A DNA stretch of 64,000 nucleotides from Burkholderiaceae bacterium (GCA_024637155.1 JAGXFR010000005.1:1-64000), one strand, 5' to 3'. Counted from the stretch's first letter, positions 1 through 8,565 are shown. Notes: generated from the sequence alone by a model not told the origin. Made by a program: numbers and translations.

Positions 1-140
1 GCACACTTCGCCGCATCGAGAAGGTCGATGAACCGGGCAAAAACGGTACACTTATCCACAGCCGACCCTCAAAAAGTCGGCATCAGCCCCGGCTCAATAT
101 TGAATCGGCACGGTGGCTCAGATTTGAACCGGCGCCGACA
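1..140 (-). mobile_element. End of an IS21-like insertion sequence (runs off the window)
   Basis: On the minus strand the sequence becomes non-coding for OsmC at a TGT at 140-138. It then carries two copies of a TTCAAtaTTGAGCC-like motif (about 119-132 and 95-109). A 5' TGT followed by repeated TTCAA..TGAGCC blocks is typical of IS21-family termini, where the repeats are transposase binding sites. The element continues beyond base 1, so neither istA/istB nor the other end can be seen. The family call rests on end structure only. Confidence 0.5.
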
Positions 141-233
141 GTAGTGCTTCAGCGCCTCGGTCTCGGTGCTAATCTTGCCTTGGCCCTTCTTGCCTTGGCC
201 TTCCCAATGCACGCTGGCGGTTTTTTCGGTCAT
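141..233 (-). pseudogene. osmC: 5' fragment of osmC/ohr-type peroxiredoxin, cut by the IS
   Basis: Reading leftward from ATG at 233 gives about 31 residues beginning MTEKTASVHWEGQG and reaching ISTETEALKHY. This matches the N-terminus of OsmC proteins, which detoxify organic hydroperoxides through two cysteines further downstream. An AAAGGGAG Shine-Dalgarno lies 6 bases before the ATG. The match stops exactly where the IS-like end begins, so both catalytic cysteines are absent and the gene is disrupted here. It lies 20 bp downstream of sodB on the same strand, so the two probably formed an oxidative-stress operon. Confidence 0.7.
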
Positions 234-253
234 CACGGGGCTCCCTTTCCGGC

Positions 254-847
254 TTAAGTCAACGATTTGGCGGCGAAGTTCTTTGCTGCGAAATCCCAGT
301 CCACCAGGTTCCAGAAGGTCTCGACGTATTTCGCGCGAGCGTTGCGATAATCGATGTAGTAGGCGTGTTCCCAGACATCGCAAGTGAGAAGAGCCTTGTC
401 GGCACCGGTCAGCGGCGTTGCCGCGTTGCTGGTATTGACGATGTCCAGCGAACCATCGGCCTTCTTGACCAGCCAGGTCCAGCCGGAACCGAAATTGCCG
501 ACCGCGGACGCCTGGAAGGCCTTCTTGAACTCCTCGAACGAAGCCCATTTCTTATTGATGGCTTCAGCCAGGGCGCCAGTCGGGGTTCCGCCGCCCTGGG
601 GCTTGAGGCAGTTCCAGTAAAAAGTGTGGTTCCACACTTGGGCGGCATTGTTGAAAATGCCGGCCGAGGACTTTTTGACGATCTCTTCCAGCGTGGCGTT
701 TTCGAACTCGGTGCCCTTGATCAGCTTGTTGAGATTGGTGACATAGGCCTGGTGATGCTTCCCGTAGTGAAACTCCAGCGTCTCCTTGGATATATGGGGC
801 GCCAGTGCGTCCATTTCGTAAGGCAGCGGGGGTAGGGTGTGTTCCAT
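254..847 (-). CDS. sodB: Superoxide dismutase, Fe/Mn family (SodB-like)
   Basis: This is a 197-residue cytoplasmic superoxide dismutase that converts superoxide to hydrogen peroxide and oxygen. The four metal ligands are visible: His27 (in [11 protein letters not shown]), His74 (VWNHTFYW), and Asp157 and His161 ([11 protein letters not shown]). Length and the [10 protein letters not shown] block match the iron-type (SodB) group, although Fe versus Mn cannot be fixed by eye. The start at 847 is preceded by AAAGGAAATTTCAAATGG. The downstream gene on the same strand is the truncated osmC. No signal peptide is present. Confidence 0.95.
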   Translation of the reverse strand: MEHTLPPLPYEMDALAPHISKETLEFHYGKHHQAYVTNLNKLIKGTEFENATLEEIVKKSSAGIFNNAAQVWNHTFYWNCLKPQGGGTPTGALAEAINKKWASFEEFKKAFQASAVGNFGSGWTWLVKKADGSLDIVNTSNAATPLTGADKALLTCDVWEHAYYIDYRNARAKYVETFWNLVDWDFAAKNFAAKSLT

Positions 848-1079
848 TTGAAATTTCCTTTTTGCGGTTAATTCGACACCTTGAAGTGGATTCAGTCGAA
901 ATCCCGGGCACGTGCCCCCTTTTGACCTTGCTAGGGCGAGCGGTAGTGGCGCCCGTGTGTTAAGAACCTAAACGTTGGGCGGGATGCTTGGTTCCGGCCA
1001 CGTCCGCTGCCTTCGTACGCCCAGTTAAGCAGGGCGTCCCTAGACCTTACCCAGCAAGAATAGAATCAATACAACTATC

Positions 1080-1108
1080 TGAGCCGCCTCGGGTTGTCCG
1101 GAGACTCC
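1080..1108 (+). repeat. Terminal inverted repeat of an IS3-family element (left end)
   Basis: The sequence TGAGCCGCCTCGGGTTGTCC and the following GGAGACTCC resemble the left inverted repeat of IS3-family (IS51-type) elements. In those elements it precedes an AGGAGAGG ribosome site and the orfA ATG, and the same order is seen here (ATG at 1130). No matching right end was found in the window. Confidence 0.55.
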
Positions 1109-1129
1109 ATTATTTGAGAGGAGAGGGTC

Positions 1130-1336
1130 ATGGGCAACAGCTTGAGGTATTCCCCGAAGGTACGCGATCGGGCCGTCGGTGAGACGCTGAGCAAGTGGGT
1201 GAGGCAAGCTGATCGAGACCTCGGCAAGCGCGAAGGGATGAACGGCTCCGAGCGCCAGCGGCTCAAGGAACTCGAGCGCGAGAACCGCGAGTTGCAGCGC
1301 GCCGATCGCCAAGCTGCGTGTGCGAGGGGGCATTGA
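1130..1336 (+). pseudogene. Internally deleted IS3-family OrfA
   Basis: The 68-codon frame begins MGNSLRYSPKVRDRAVG and continues ETLSKWVRQADRDLGKREG then ERQRLKELERENRELQR. Both halves match the helix-turn-helix and leucine-zipper parts of IS3-family OrfA. Roughly 30 residues normally between them (rest of HTH helix 1 and the spacer) are missing, and the C-terminal ANEILRKAS-type end is replaced. OrfB is absent. It is therefore a non-functional scar. Its 3' end runs into the MFS gene, overlapping it by 19 bp. Confidence 0.7.
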
Positions 1337-2550
1337 CCCTGTCTGAGTCCCCCGCCCCGGCCTACAGCGCCGGCGTACGTCGCGCTGCCCTGCCGATCAC
1401 GACCTTCGTGCAGGCCGCTTCGTCAGCCGCCGTCATCGGCCCCACTGTGGCCGCTCCCTTGCTGCTGCAAAGGCTGCACCTCGGCCCGGCTGCGGTGGGC
1501 ATGTTTGTGGCCCTGGTGTACATGGGCGCAATGTTCGCCACCCAGATCGGTGACTTCGTGGTGCGTCGCTGGGGACCCATACGCGCCAGCCAAGTGGCCT
1601 TGGTATGCAGCACTGCGGGCCTGCTGTTGCTGGCCACTCCACTTCTGCCCCTGGTAGCGCTGGGTGCCGTGCTCATTGGTCTGGGCTATGGGCCGATCAC
1701 GCCTGCCAGCAGCCAGATGCTGGCGCGCACTACCGACCCGCGGCGCTACTCGCTGGTGTTCTCCATCAAGCAGACCGGCGTGCCGCTGGGTGGTGTGATC
1801 GCCGGTCTGATGGTGCCATCGCTGGTGGGTCTGGGTGGCGCCGTCGGGGCGTTATTCGGATTGGCGATACTGTGTCTGGCGGCGGCGGTGAGCGCGGCAC
1901 CTATGGCCCATGAACTCGACCGCGAGCGCGACCACAGTGCCCCCTGGCCAGACCGGCACCGGGTGCTGGCACCCGCGCGCTTCGTCGCCACGCATGCCGT
2001 GCTGCGCGCCTTGACCCTGTGCAGCTTCATCTTTTCGATGGTGCAAGTAAGCCTGACCTCGTACATGGTCAGTTTTCTCACCGCCGACCTGCACTGGACG
2101 CTGGTCGCGGCCGGCGCCGCACTGGCATCTTCACAGGTCGCCGGGGTGGTGGCCCGCGTCGTCTGGGGCTTTGTGTCCGACCGCTGGCTGGGCCCGCGGC
2201 GCGTGTTGCTGGGCCTGGCCATGGCAATGGGGGCCTGCGGTCTGCTGATGCCGCTGCTGGGGCCGGTCAGTCCGGTGCCGCTAGTGGTAACGTTGTTGTG
2301 CGTGTTCGGCGCAACGGCGGTGGGATGGAACGGTGTGTATCTGGCCACCGTGGCCCGCTTGGCGCCTCCCGGGCAGGCCGGCACAGCCACGGCGGGGACT
2401 CTGTTTTTCACCTTCTTCGGCGTCGTGATCGGGCCGCCTGTGTTCGGCGCAGCGGGCACGGTACTAGGGGCGCTCGGTCCGGCATTTGCCTTACTGGCCT
2501 TGCCGCTTGCGGGCAGCGTCTGGCTGCTGGCCCGGGTGCGTAGGTTCTGA
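1318..2550 (+). CDS. Major facilitator superfamily transporter
   Basis: This is a ~410-residue inner-membrane protein with about 12 hydrophobic segments and the usual two halves separated by a charged loop near residue 200 (HELDRERDHSAP). The loop 2-3 motif appears as GDFVVRRWGP. Substrate is not predictable; the sequence resembles YbfB/CynX-like or sugar-phosphate-type MFS proteins. The start is uncertain: GTG at 1318 lies inside the IS3 OrfA scar, and TTG at 1333 is the next candidate. The native promoter and first codons may have been lost or replaced by the IS remnant. No Shine-Dalgarno is convincing. Confidence 0.75.
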   Translation: MCEGALTLSESPAPAYSAGVRRAALPITTFVQAASSAAVIGPTVAAPLLLQRLHLGPAAVGMFVALVYMGAMFATQIGDFVVRRWGPIRASQVALVCSTAGLLLLATPLLPLVALGAVLIGLGYGPITPASSQMLARTTDPRRYSLVFSIKQTGVPLGGVIAGLMVPSLVGLGGAVGALFGLAILCLAAAVSAAPMAHELDRERDHSAPWPDRHRVLAPARFVATHAVLRALTLCSFIFSMVQVSLTSYMVSFLTADLHWTLVAAGAALASSQVAGVVARVVWGFVSDRWLGPRRVLLGLAMAMGACGLLMPLLGPVSPVPLVVTLLCVFGATAVGWNGVYLATVARLAPPGQAGTATAGTLFFTFFGVVIGPPVFGAAGTVLGALGPAFALLALPLAGSVWLLARVRRF

Positions 2551-2671
2551 TTATGCGAGGGCACCGACACCTCACTTCGACTGGCGACGGTCGGTTCGTT
2601 CTCTATGTTCTCCCCCCGAGGCCTGCCAGTTGATGATTAATGACGCCTGATAGTGGGGCGCATCTCTACCC

Positions 2672-2770
2672 GGGGGACGAGCAACAAGGCCAATCGCCGC
2701 GACTTGATGGCAATAACTTCCCGCCAGTGCCCACCGTCGTCGTCTCGGGCGCGCCATCAAATGCAAGGGG
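2672..2770 (+). repeat. Dispersed ~100-bp repeat, copy 1
   Basis: About 100 bases here match 7787-7883 in the same orientation at roughly 80% identity by eye. Shared blocks include CTTGATGG, GTCCACC/GCCCACC and TCGTCGTCTCGGGCGCGCCA. It lies in the 354-bp gap between the MFS gene and the PBP-like gene and has no convincing coding capacity. Its nature is unknown; it could be the end of an eroded mobile element. The rest of the gap shows only the hairpin at 2765-2790. Confidence 0.6.
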
Positions 2771-2790
2771 TCAGCGAGAGCTGGCCCCTT
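2765..2790 (+). terminator. Strong hairpin, terminator-like
   Basis: AAGGGGTCAGC-GAGA-GCTGGCCCCTT forms an 11-bp stem with one G-T wobble and a GAGA loop. TTTCCCGTTTG follows. The U-tract is short, so termination is possible but not certain. It sits at the right edge of repeat copy 1. Copy 2 has a weaker related hairpin at about 7880-7907. Confidence 0.45.
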
Positions 2791-2904
2791 TCCCGTTTGT
2801 GGCCCCGTGACAAACTTGTCCCCGCACACGCGGCGATGCCGTCGAATGGGCTCGGCACTGCGCTGCACAATCGGTGCGGTTGAATTCCTCGCTACACTCT
2901 TCAC

Positions 2905-5900
2905 ATGGTCACGTCAGTCACGAAGCGCTTGTCATGGTGGAAGCGCTTCGCCCTTTGGACATTCGCTGCCGGTCTGCTTGCGGTCCTGCTCGGCATCGTC
3001 TGGGCCGTGGTGGACGAGGTGCGAACGTCCCGGTGGCAGGCGGATTGGCTGAGTGGCCTGGCGTCCGAACTGCACTATGCAGTCGAACCGGGACCCAGCT
3101 CGGCGATCCGCTTCCCAACCGTCGGGCCCTTCGACGAGCGACTTGGCTATCCGCAGCTGCCCGAACTCGTGCGACGCCTGGCTGGCCAGGAGTTCACCGT
3201 CTCGGCCCAGGCCCGCATGTCGCCCCGGATGATCGAGTTCGTCGACCGGGGTTTGTTCGCCACGTACCGTGAGAAGACGCTGGCCGGGCTGGAGCTTCGT
3301 GACTGCCGTGGGCAGCCGCTGGCAGTGGAGCGCTACCCCGTGCGCATTTACGAGAGCTTCGATTCGATTCCGCCGCTGCTGGTCGATGCGCTGCTCTTCA
3401 TCGAAGACCGCGACCTTCTGGACCCGCGGTTTCCGATGCGCAACCCGGCCGTCGAGTGGGATCGCTTCGCCAAGGCGTTGGCCGACCAGGCACTGCGCTG
3501 GCTCGACGCCTCGCACGGCGCGGCAGGCGGCAGCACGCTCGCCACGCAGATCGAGAAGTACCGCCACTCGCCCGACGGCCGCACCGACACGGCCAGGGAG
3601 AAACTGCGACAGATGGCCTCGGCCTCGCTGCGGGCCTACCTCGATGGCAAAAACACACTGCCGCGGCGCCGGCAGATCGTCGTCGACTACCTCAATACGG
3701 TACCGCTGTCGGCCAAGGCTGGCTTCGGCGCGATCAACGGCATCGGCGACGGCTTGTGGGCCCTGTACGGCCAGGACTTCGCTGAAGTGAACCGCCTGCT
3801 CTCGTCACCCCTGGCCGACAACGAGCCGACGCTGGCGAAGCCTCGCGCACTGGCGTTCAAGCAGGCGCTTTCGCTGATGATCGCGCAGCGCCGACCCTCG
3901 TACTACCTGCTCGAAGGCGAACCCGAGCTGCGCCAGCGGACCGACAGCTACCTGCGCGTGATGGCCGATGCCGGCGTCATCACCCCGGCCTTGCGCGACA
4001 CCGCGCTGGCGCTGGCCCTGAAGCTGCAAACCCAGTCCGCCGTCGCGCGACGCCACTCCTTCATCGAGTACAAGGCGGCGAATGCGGTGCGCGGGAAGCT
4101 GCAGGCGCTGCTCTCGGTCAAGCGCGCCTACGATCTCGATCGCCTCGACCTGATGGTGCAGAGTCCGCTGGACGGCGAGATGCAGCGGGCCGCCACCGCG
4201 CTGCTGCGCGGGCTGGCCGATCCACAGGCGGCGCGCGCCGCCGGACTGTACGGCTTTCGGCTACTGAACGAGGGCGACGACACGAGCAGGATCATGTTCA
4301 GCTTCACGCTGTTCGAGCGCGGCGAACGCAGCAACCTGCTGCGCGTGCAAACCGACAACTTCGATCAGCCCTTCGACCTCAACGAGGGGGCGCGCCTGGA
4401 CCTCGGTTCGACCGCCAAGCTGCGCACGCTCGTCACCTACCTGGAGCTGGTGGCCGACCTGCATCGGCGCTGGAGCGGCCTGTCCGCCGAGGAACTCGCC
4501 GCGCTGAAGATCGCCAGCCGCGACCCGCTGAGCCGGTGGGCGCGCGACCACCTGGCGCTGGCCAAGGACAAGAGCCTCGCGGCGATGCTCGGCGCGGCGA
4601 TGGAGCGCACCTACTCCGCAAACCCGTCCGAAGGCTTCTTCACCGGCGGCGGCGTGCACCACTTCGAGAACTTCGACCCCGCGGACAACCATCGCACGTT
4701 CACCGTGCGCGACGCGCTCACGCGCTCGGTGAATCTGGTGTTCATTCGACTGATGCGCGATGTCGTGCGCAACGTGATGGCACGCAGCGAAGGCGAGAGC
4801 GCCGCGCTGCTCGACGACCCAATGAACCCGCAGCGCCAGCAGTACCTGGCGCGCTTCGCCGACAAGGAAGGACGCCAGTTCGTCGCGCGCTTCTACCGAA
4901 AATACGCAGAAGGGCCGGCCCGGAAAACCGAGGATCTGCTGGTGCGCAGCGCGCGGCCGACCCCGGCGCGCCTGGCCGCAGCGTTCTACGGCCTCGAGCC
5001 GGACGCGAACGTGGAACGACTCGGGGAGTTCATCGCGCGGCGCTTGCCCGGCGCCGATCTCTCGGCCGCGGCGTTGCAGGCGCTGCACGAGAAGTTCGGT
5101 CCGGGACGCTGGTCGCTGGCCGATCGCGGCTACCTGGCCGGCGTGCACCCGCTGGAACTGTGGGTGGCGGGCTACCTGCGCGAGCGTCCGCAGGCCACGC
5201 TCGGCGAGACGGTGGCGGCCAGCGTTGAACAACGTCAGGAGGTCTACCAGTGGCTGTTCAGGACGCGCCACAAGGGCGCGCAGGACGCGCGCATCCGCAA
5301 TCTGCTCGAAGAGGACGCCTTCGCCGAGATCCAGAAGGCCTGGCGACGCCTGGGCTATCCCTTCGAGTCGTTGACACCCTCGTACGCGACCGCACTCGGC
5401 GCATCGGGAGACCGACCCGCGGCGCTGGCCGAGCTGATGGGCATCATCGTCAACGGCGGCATGCGTCTGCCGGTCACGCGCGTGACCTCCCTGCAGTTCG
5501 CGCGGGGCACGCCCTACGAGACGCACCTGACATACCAGCCGACGCAGGCCGAGCAAGTTCTCCCGCCCGCAATCACCGACGTCGTTCGGCACGCGCTGAT
5601 CGGCGTCGTCGAAGAGGGAACGGCGAAGCGGCTGAAGGGCGCACTGGTGCGTCGAGACGGCACCGCGGTGCAGATCGGCGGCAAGACGGGCACGGGGGAC
5701 CATCGATTCGACACCTACGGGCGCGGCGGGCAGGTGATCTCATCGCGCGTCGTGAACCGCTCCGCCACCCTGGTCTTTCTCATCGGGGAACGCTATTTCG
5801 GCACGATGATGGCCTATGTGCACGAGCCCTACGCGGCGGACTACAAGTTTACGAGCGCCATGCCCGCGCAACTGCTCAAGGCGCTCGCCCCGGTCCTGCT

Positions 5901-5961
5901 GCCGCTGGTTGATGGTGGCGGCTGCAGCGGCGTTGAGCGAGTAGGCGAGTCCGGAAAGTGA
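2905..5961 (+). CDS. Bifunctional PBP1-like peptidoglycan synthase (GT51 plus transpeptidase)
   Basis: This is a 1018-residue protein with an N-terminal membrane anchor (residues ~15-36). A GT51 glycosyltransferase-like domain contains EDRD at ~167-170 and GGSTLATQ at ~208-215. A penicillin-binding transpeptidase domain follows, with SxxK as STAK (~502), SxN as SVN (~607) and KTG (~926). The set of motifs indicates class A PBP ancestry, polymerising and cross-linking peptidoglycan in the periplasm. It is longer than PBP1a/1b (~750-850). The GT51 motif 1 continues LLDPRFPMRN rather than the usual xxFxxHxG, so glycosyltransferase activity is uncertain. It stands alone in an accessory region flanked by repeats. 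The ATG at 2905 is the first good start; Shine-Dalgarno is weak. Confidence 0.8.
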   Translation: MVTSVTKRLSWWKRFALWTFAAGLLAVLLGIVWAVVDEVRTSRWQADWLSGLASELHYAVEPGPSSAIRFPTVGPFDERLGYPQLPELVRRLAGQEFTVSAQARMSPRMIEFVDRGLFATYREKTLAGLELRDCRGQPLAVERYPVRIYESFDSIPPLLVDALLFIEDRDLLDPRFPMRNPAVEWDRFAKALADQALRWLDASHGAAGGSTLATQIEKYRHSPDGRTDTAREKLRQMASASLRAYLDGKNTLPRRRQIVVDYLNTVPLSAKAGFGAINGIGDGLWALYGQDFAEVNRLLSSPLADNEPTLAKPRALAFKQALSLMIAQRRPSYYLLEGEPELRQRTDSYLRVMADAGVITPALRDTALALALKLQTQSAVARRHSFIEYKAANAVRGKLQALLSVKRAYDLDRLDLMVQSPLDGEMQRAATALLRGLADPQAARAAGLYGFRLLNEGDDTSRIMFSFTLFERGERSNLLRVQTDNFDQPFDLNEGARLDLGSTAKLRTLVTYLELVADLHRRWSGLSAEELAALKIASRDPLSRWARDHLALAKDKSLAAMLGAAMERTYSANPSEGFFTGGGVHHFENFDPADNHRTFTVRDALTRSVNLVFIRLMRDVVRNVMARSEGESAALLDDPMNPQRQQYLARFADKEGRQFVARFYRKYAEGPARKTEDLLVRSARPTPARLAAAFYGLEPDANVERLGEFIARRLPGADLSAAALQALHEKFGPGRWSLADRGYLAGVHPLELWVAGYLRERPQATLGETVAASVEQRQEVYQWLFRTRHKGAQDARIRNLLEEDAFAEIQKAWRRLGYPFESLTPSYATALGASGDRPAALAELMGIIVNGGMRLPVTRVTSLQFARGTPYETHLTYQPTQAEQVLPPAITDVVRHALIGVVEEGTAKRLKGALVRRDGTAVQIGGKTGTGDHRFDTYGRGGQVISSRVVNRSATLVFLIGERYFGTMMAYVHEPYAADYKFTSAMPAQLLKALAPVLLPLVDGGGCSGVERVGESGK

Positions 5962-6089
5962 CCGGTTCGCACTATGCGCGCTGACGTACGGTCTCGCCGC
6001 GCGCAAAGGCATACGGTGATCCGCCAGGCAGGTGCCTCGATTTCATAAGGCAAACACAGGGATCGGGACAACAACATCGGAGGGCGCAA

Positions 6090-6952
6090 ATGCTTGATGA
6101 AATCATGCTCTTGTGGTTTCTCCTGACAGCACTGTCTCTGTTGTTTATGGTGGTGGAACTTCGGACCACACCGGCATCTCCGGTGCTCAAGTGGGGGTTC
6201 ATATTGCTCACCGCGTACCTGGGGCCTCTGGGCGCGTTCCTGTATGTATTGGGTTGCCGCGAACCGCTGCCTGGGCTGCACGAACGCTACGTCGCGACCC
6301 GCTGGAGGCAGGTTCTGGGTTCGACCATGCATTGTGTGGCCGGCGATGGTGTGGGCATCCTGACAGGCGCGGTTGTCGCCAGTGTGTTTCAGTTGGACCG
6401 GGTCACCGACATCGCGCTGGAGACGCCTTGGGATTCGCCTTCGGATGGAGCATTTTTCAAGCTCTCTTCATGCGTGGCATGGCTGGTGGGTCATACAAGC
6501 GTTCGCTCACCAGCACTTTCTTTCCGGAGTTGCTGTCCATGAATTTCCTCATGGCCGGCATGGTGCCTGTAATGACGTTGGCGCTGATGGCTGTTCCGGG
6601 CAGCCGCGAGCCATCGCGACCGGAATTCTGGTTCATCATGTCCATGGCGCTTCTGGTCGGCTTCGTCACCGCCTACCCCATGAACTGGTGGTTGGTATCG
6701 CGGCACTTGAAGCACGGCATGATGCCGGTGCGCCCACCGGGCGCTCCCTTGAGCGGCGGGGGAGCAGCGGGAGGCATGCATGACGATCATGCGTCGACCG
6801 GGCACGCTGGCAAGGCGCAACCAAAGGGCAACCCGCCCATGGACAGTGCTGCGGAATCGGTATCAAACGGCGTCCTCGCCGGGATGACGCTTCTTTCGTT
6901 CATGGTATTCGGGATTGGACTGTTGATTGCCGTCTTTGTTGGCGGCTCATAG
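6090..6952 (+). pseudogene. DUF4396 membrane protein, apparent frameshift
   Basis: Two overlapping frames together give one DUF4396-type integral membrane protein. The first (from ATG 6090) supplies the N-terminal helices up to VTDIALE. The second supplies ALGFAFGWSIFQALFMRGM, MNFLMAGMVPVM, YPMNWWLVSRHLKHGM and the C-terminal helix ending at 6952. The frames join at 6420-6428. Inserting one T after 6422 would turn GAGACGCC into GAG-TAC-GCC and restore a ...EYALGF... junction, as in family members. This could be a true single-base deletion or a sequencing error. The function of DUF4396 is unknown. A His/Gly-rich loop (HDDHASTGHAGK) follows the core helices. The flanking gaps contain no further genes I can recognise. 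Confidence 0.75.
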
Positions 6953-7190
6953 CCTGTTCGTGCGCCAGCGAACGGACCGCGCTGCTTCCGGGTGCTCAAA
7001 CACATTTCGCGCTCCTGCTCTTCCGGGAGCGTGGGCAAGCAGAAGGACTACAAACGTATGATGTATATGGGCGGCGACAGCCACCGCGACAGATAGTCCA
7101 GCCCGTTCCGGGCCCGGGCCTTTTCGGCAAGGGCGTGTTGGCGTTGCTTTGTGACGCACCGGACATCTGGGTTCAAACGTTAGGCGGACG

Positions 7191-7772
7191 ATGAAAGGCC
7201 TCTCGATTCCAGCGGTCTGGATAGTTGTTGGGTTCCTTGCGCTTCTTGTGCAAGGCTGCGCCTCACTCCCCCCGGGGCCCGCCACAGCAACGCTTGCGGC
7301 GCCGTGCGACGTCTGCCAGCCCGGCACCACGAACTTCGCGAGGGTATCTCCGGCACTGTGGCGTGGCCGGCAGCCCACTGCGGAGGGGTTCCGTAGTCTG
7401 GAGGCCGCCGGGGTCACGACAATCATCAATGTTCGACATGATCATGATGACTCCGGCCTCCTGACCGAAACAAAGCTGACCTACATCTGGATCCCGACGC
7501 GGCCCTGGAACCCGAAGGAAGATGATCTCGTGCCATTCTTCAAAGTGATCCAGGACCCGAAGAACTGGCCGGTCTTCGTTCACTGTTGGAAGGGCGATGA
7601 CAGAGTCGGGTTCTACGTCGCCGCATATCGAATCGTCGTTGATGGATGGAGTCGCGACGACGCCATAAGGGAGCTGTTTCGATTTGGCTACAACCCGATC
7701 TGGTTTCGGATCCCCCAGGTGTTGCGTGAGCTGGACGTCGACCGGTTGAAGGCTCGCATTGCGTCACCATGA
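7191..7772 (+). CDS. Lipoprotein with dual-specificity/tyrosine phosphatase domain
   Basis: This is a 193-residue protein. The N-terminus has a hydrophobic signal and a lipobox LVQGC at about residues 17-21, predicting a lipidated periplasmic or outer-membrane protein. Residues ~45-180 form a cysteine phosphatase fold with the HCxxxxxR active site seen as HCWKGDDR (~127-134). An upstream Asp-rich stretch (VRHDHDDSG) may provide part of the active site. Related small DSP-like proteins often accompany accessory or resistance loci, but the substrate is unknown. It lies downstream of the DUF4396 gene and upstream of repeat copy 2. Confidence 0.75.
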   Translation: MKGLSIPAVWIVVGFLALLVQGCASLPPGPATATLAAPCDVCQPGTTNFARVSPALWRGRQPTAEGFRSLEAAGVTTIINVRHDHDDSGLLTETKLTYIWIPTRPWNPKEDDLVPFFKVIQDPKNWPVFVHCWKGDDRVGFYVAAYRIVVDGWSRDDAIRELFRFGYNPIWFRIPQVLRELDVDRLKARIASP

Positions 7773-7786
7773 ATTGCATCCCCACA

Positions 7787-7883
7787 GGGGGGCGAGCGGC
7801 AAGGCCCATCGCCGCGTCTTGATGGTAATGACCTCCTGTTCGTGTCCACCTTCGTCGTCTCGGGCGCGCCAGACAAAGGAAGG
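7787..7883 (+). repeat. Dispersed ~100-bp repeat, copy 2
   Basis: This is the second copy of the element at 2672-2770, same strand, with shared blocks such as GGCGAGC, CATCGCCGCG, CTTGATGG and TTCGTCGTCTCGGGCGCGCC. It starts 15 bp after the phosphatase-like gene. Together the two copies bracket the PBP, DUF4396 and phosphatase genes as a direct repeat. Confidence 0.6.
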
Positions 7884-7922
7884 GCTCGCGTGAAAGCGTA
7901 GGCTCTTTGCACATCGAGTCTG

Positions 7923-7934
7923 GACCATACGGTC
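7923..7934. promoter_or_regulatory. Palindrome upstream of tetR-family gene (likely operator)
   Basis: GACCATACGGTC is a 12-bp palindrome (GACC-N4-GGTC) 50 bp before the TetR-family start at 7984. GACC/GGTC half-sites of this kind are common for TetR regulators that repress themselves. The assignment to this regulator is inferred from position. Confidence 0.5.
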
Positions 7935-7983
7935 TAAACGCGGTAGACTTGGGCGCTGTTCAGGCTGATCAAGGGGAAGCCCC

Positions 7984-8565
7984 ATGCCCTGGGAAAAGTC
8001 GTTCGACGAAGACGAGGCTGTCGGCAAGGCGATGAAGGTGTTTTGGGAGAAGGGCTTCGAGCCCGCCTCCATGGCGGATCTCATCGCCGGCACGGGCATC
8101 ACGCGCGGCAGTCTCTACAACGCCTTTGGCGGCAAGGAGCAACTGTTCGTCAGGGCGCTGCTGAAGTACGACAAAGACAACCGCCGCGCGACCCTGGCCG
8201 AGCTGGAAGCCATGGATGATCCAAAACGGGCCATTGCCGCTTTGTTCGACGGCATCGTGGCCGAAGCGGTTGTCGACACCGAGAAGAAGGGCTGCTTCCT
8301 GGTAAACACCGCCTCGGAGCTGGCGACGCATGGCGAAGAAGTGAACCGGATCGTTCGCAACGGGGTGCGGGAGTTTGAAGCCTTCCTGCGACGAAGTGTC
8401 GAGGTGGCGCAGGCGCGCAAACAAGTCGCGCAAACTCTTGACCCCGAGGCGACGGCCAAAGGGCTGGTTGCGATGATCGTCGCGATTCGGTTGCTCGGCC
8501 GCGGCGTGTTTGACGAGTCGGCGCTCAAGACGATCGCCGCGCAGGCGCAGCGCTTGTTGCATTGA
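7984..8565 (+). CDS. TetR/AcrR family transcriptional regulator
   Basis: This is a 193-residue regulator. The N-terminal helix-turn-helix spans about residues 10-55 (MKVFWEKGFEPASMADLIAG then GITRGSLYNAFGGKEQLF). The C-terminal ligand-binding domain is all-helical and contains one Cys (KKGCFLVNTA). This architecture resembles the YcdC/NemR-type TetR regulators that respond to electrophiles or xenobiotics. A good Shine-Dalgarno (AAGGGGAAG) precedes ATG 7984. It lies directly upstream of the DsbA-like and GST genes, which it probably controls together with its own promoter. Confidence 0.88.
   Translation: MPWEKSFDEDEAVGKAMKVFWEKGFEPASMADLIAGTGITRGSLYNAFGGKEQLFVRALLKYDKDNRRATLAELEAMDDPKRAIAALFDGIVAEAVVDTEKKGCFLVNTASELATHGEEVNRIVRNGVREFEAFLRRSVEVAQARKQVAQTLDPEATAKGLVAMIVAIRLLGRGVFDESALKTIAAQAQRLLH

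Noticed and set aside
933-950. GCGGTAGTGG near the sodB promoter as a second ops site
   Set aside because: It lacks the first G and the TG at the required spacing, and there is no polysaccharide operon downstream.
4261-5703. Long minus-strand open frame inside the PBP-like gene
   Set aside because: No recognisable protein; the plus strand carries intact PBP motifs.
7179-7185. GTTAGGC just before the phosphatase-like lipoprotein, like an integron attC core
   Set aside because: No partner RYYYAAC core or paired inner repeats within a plausible distance, and no integrase gene.
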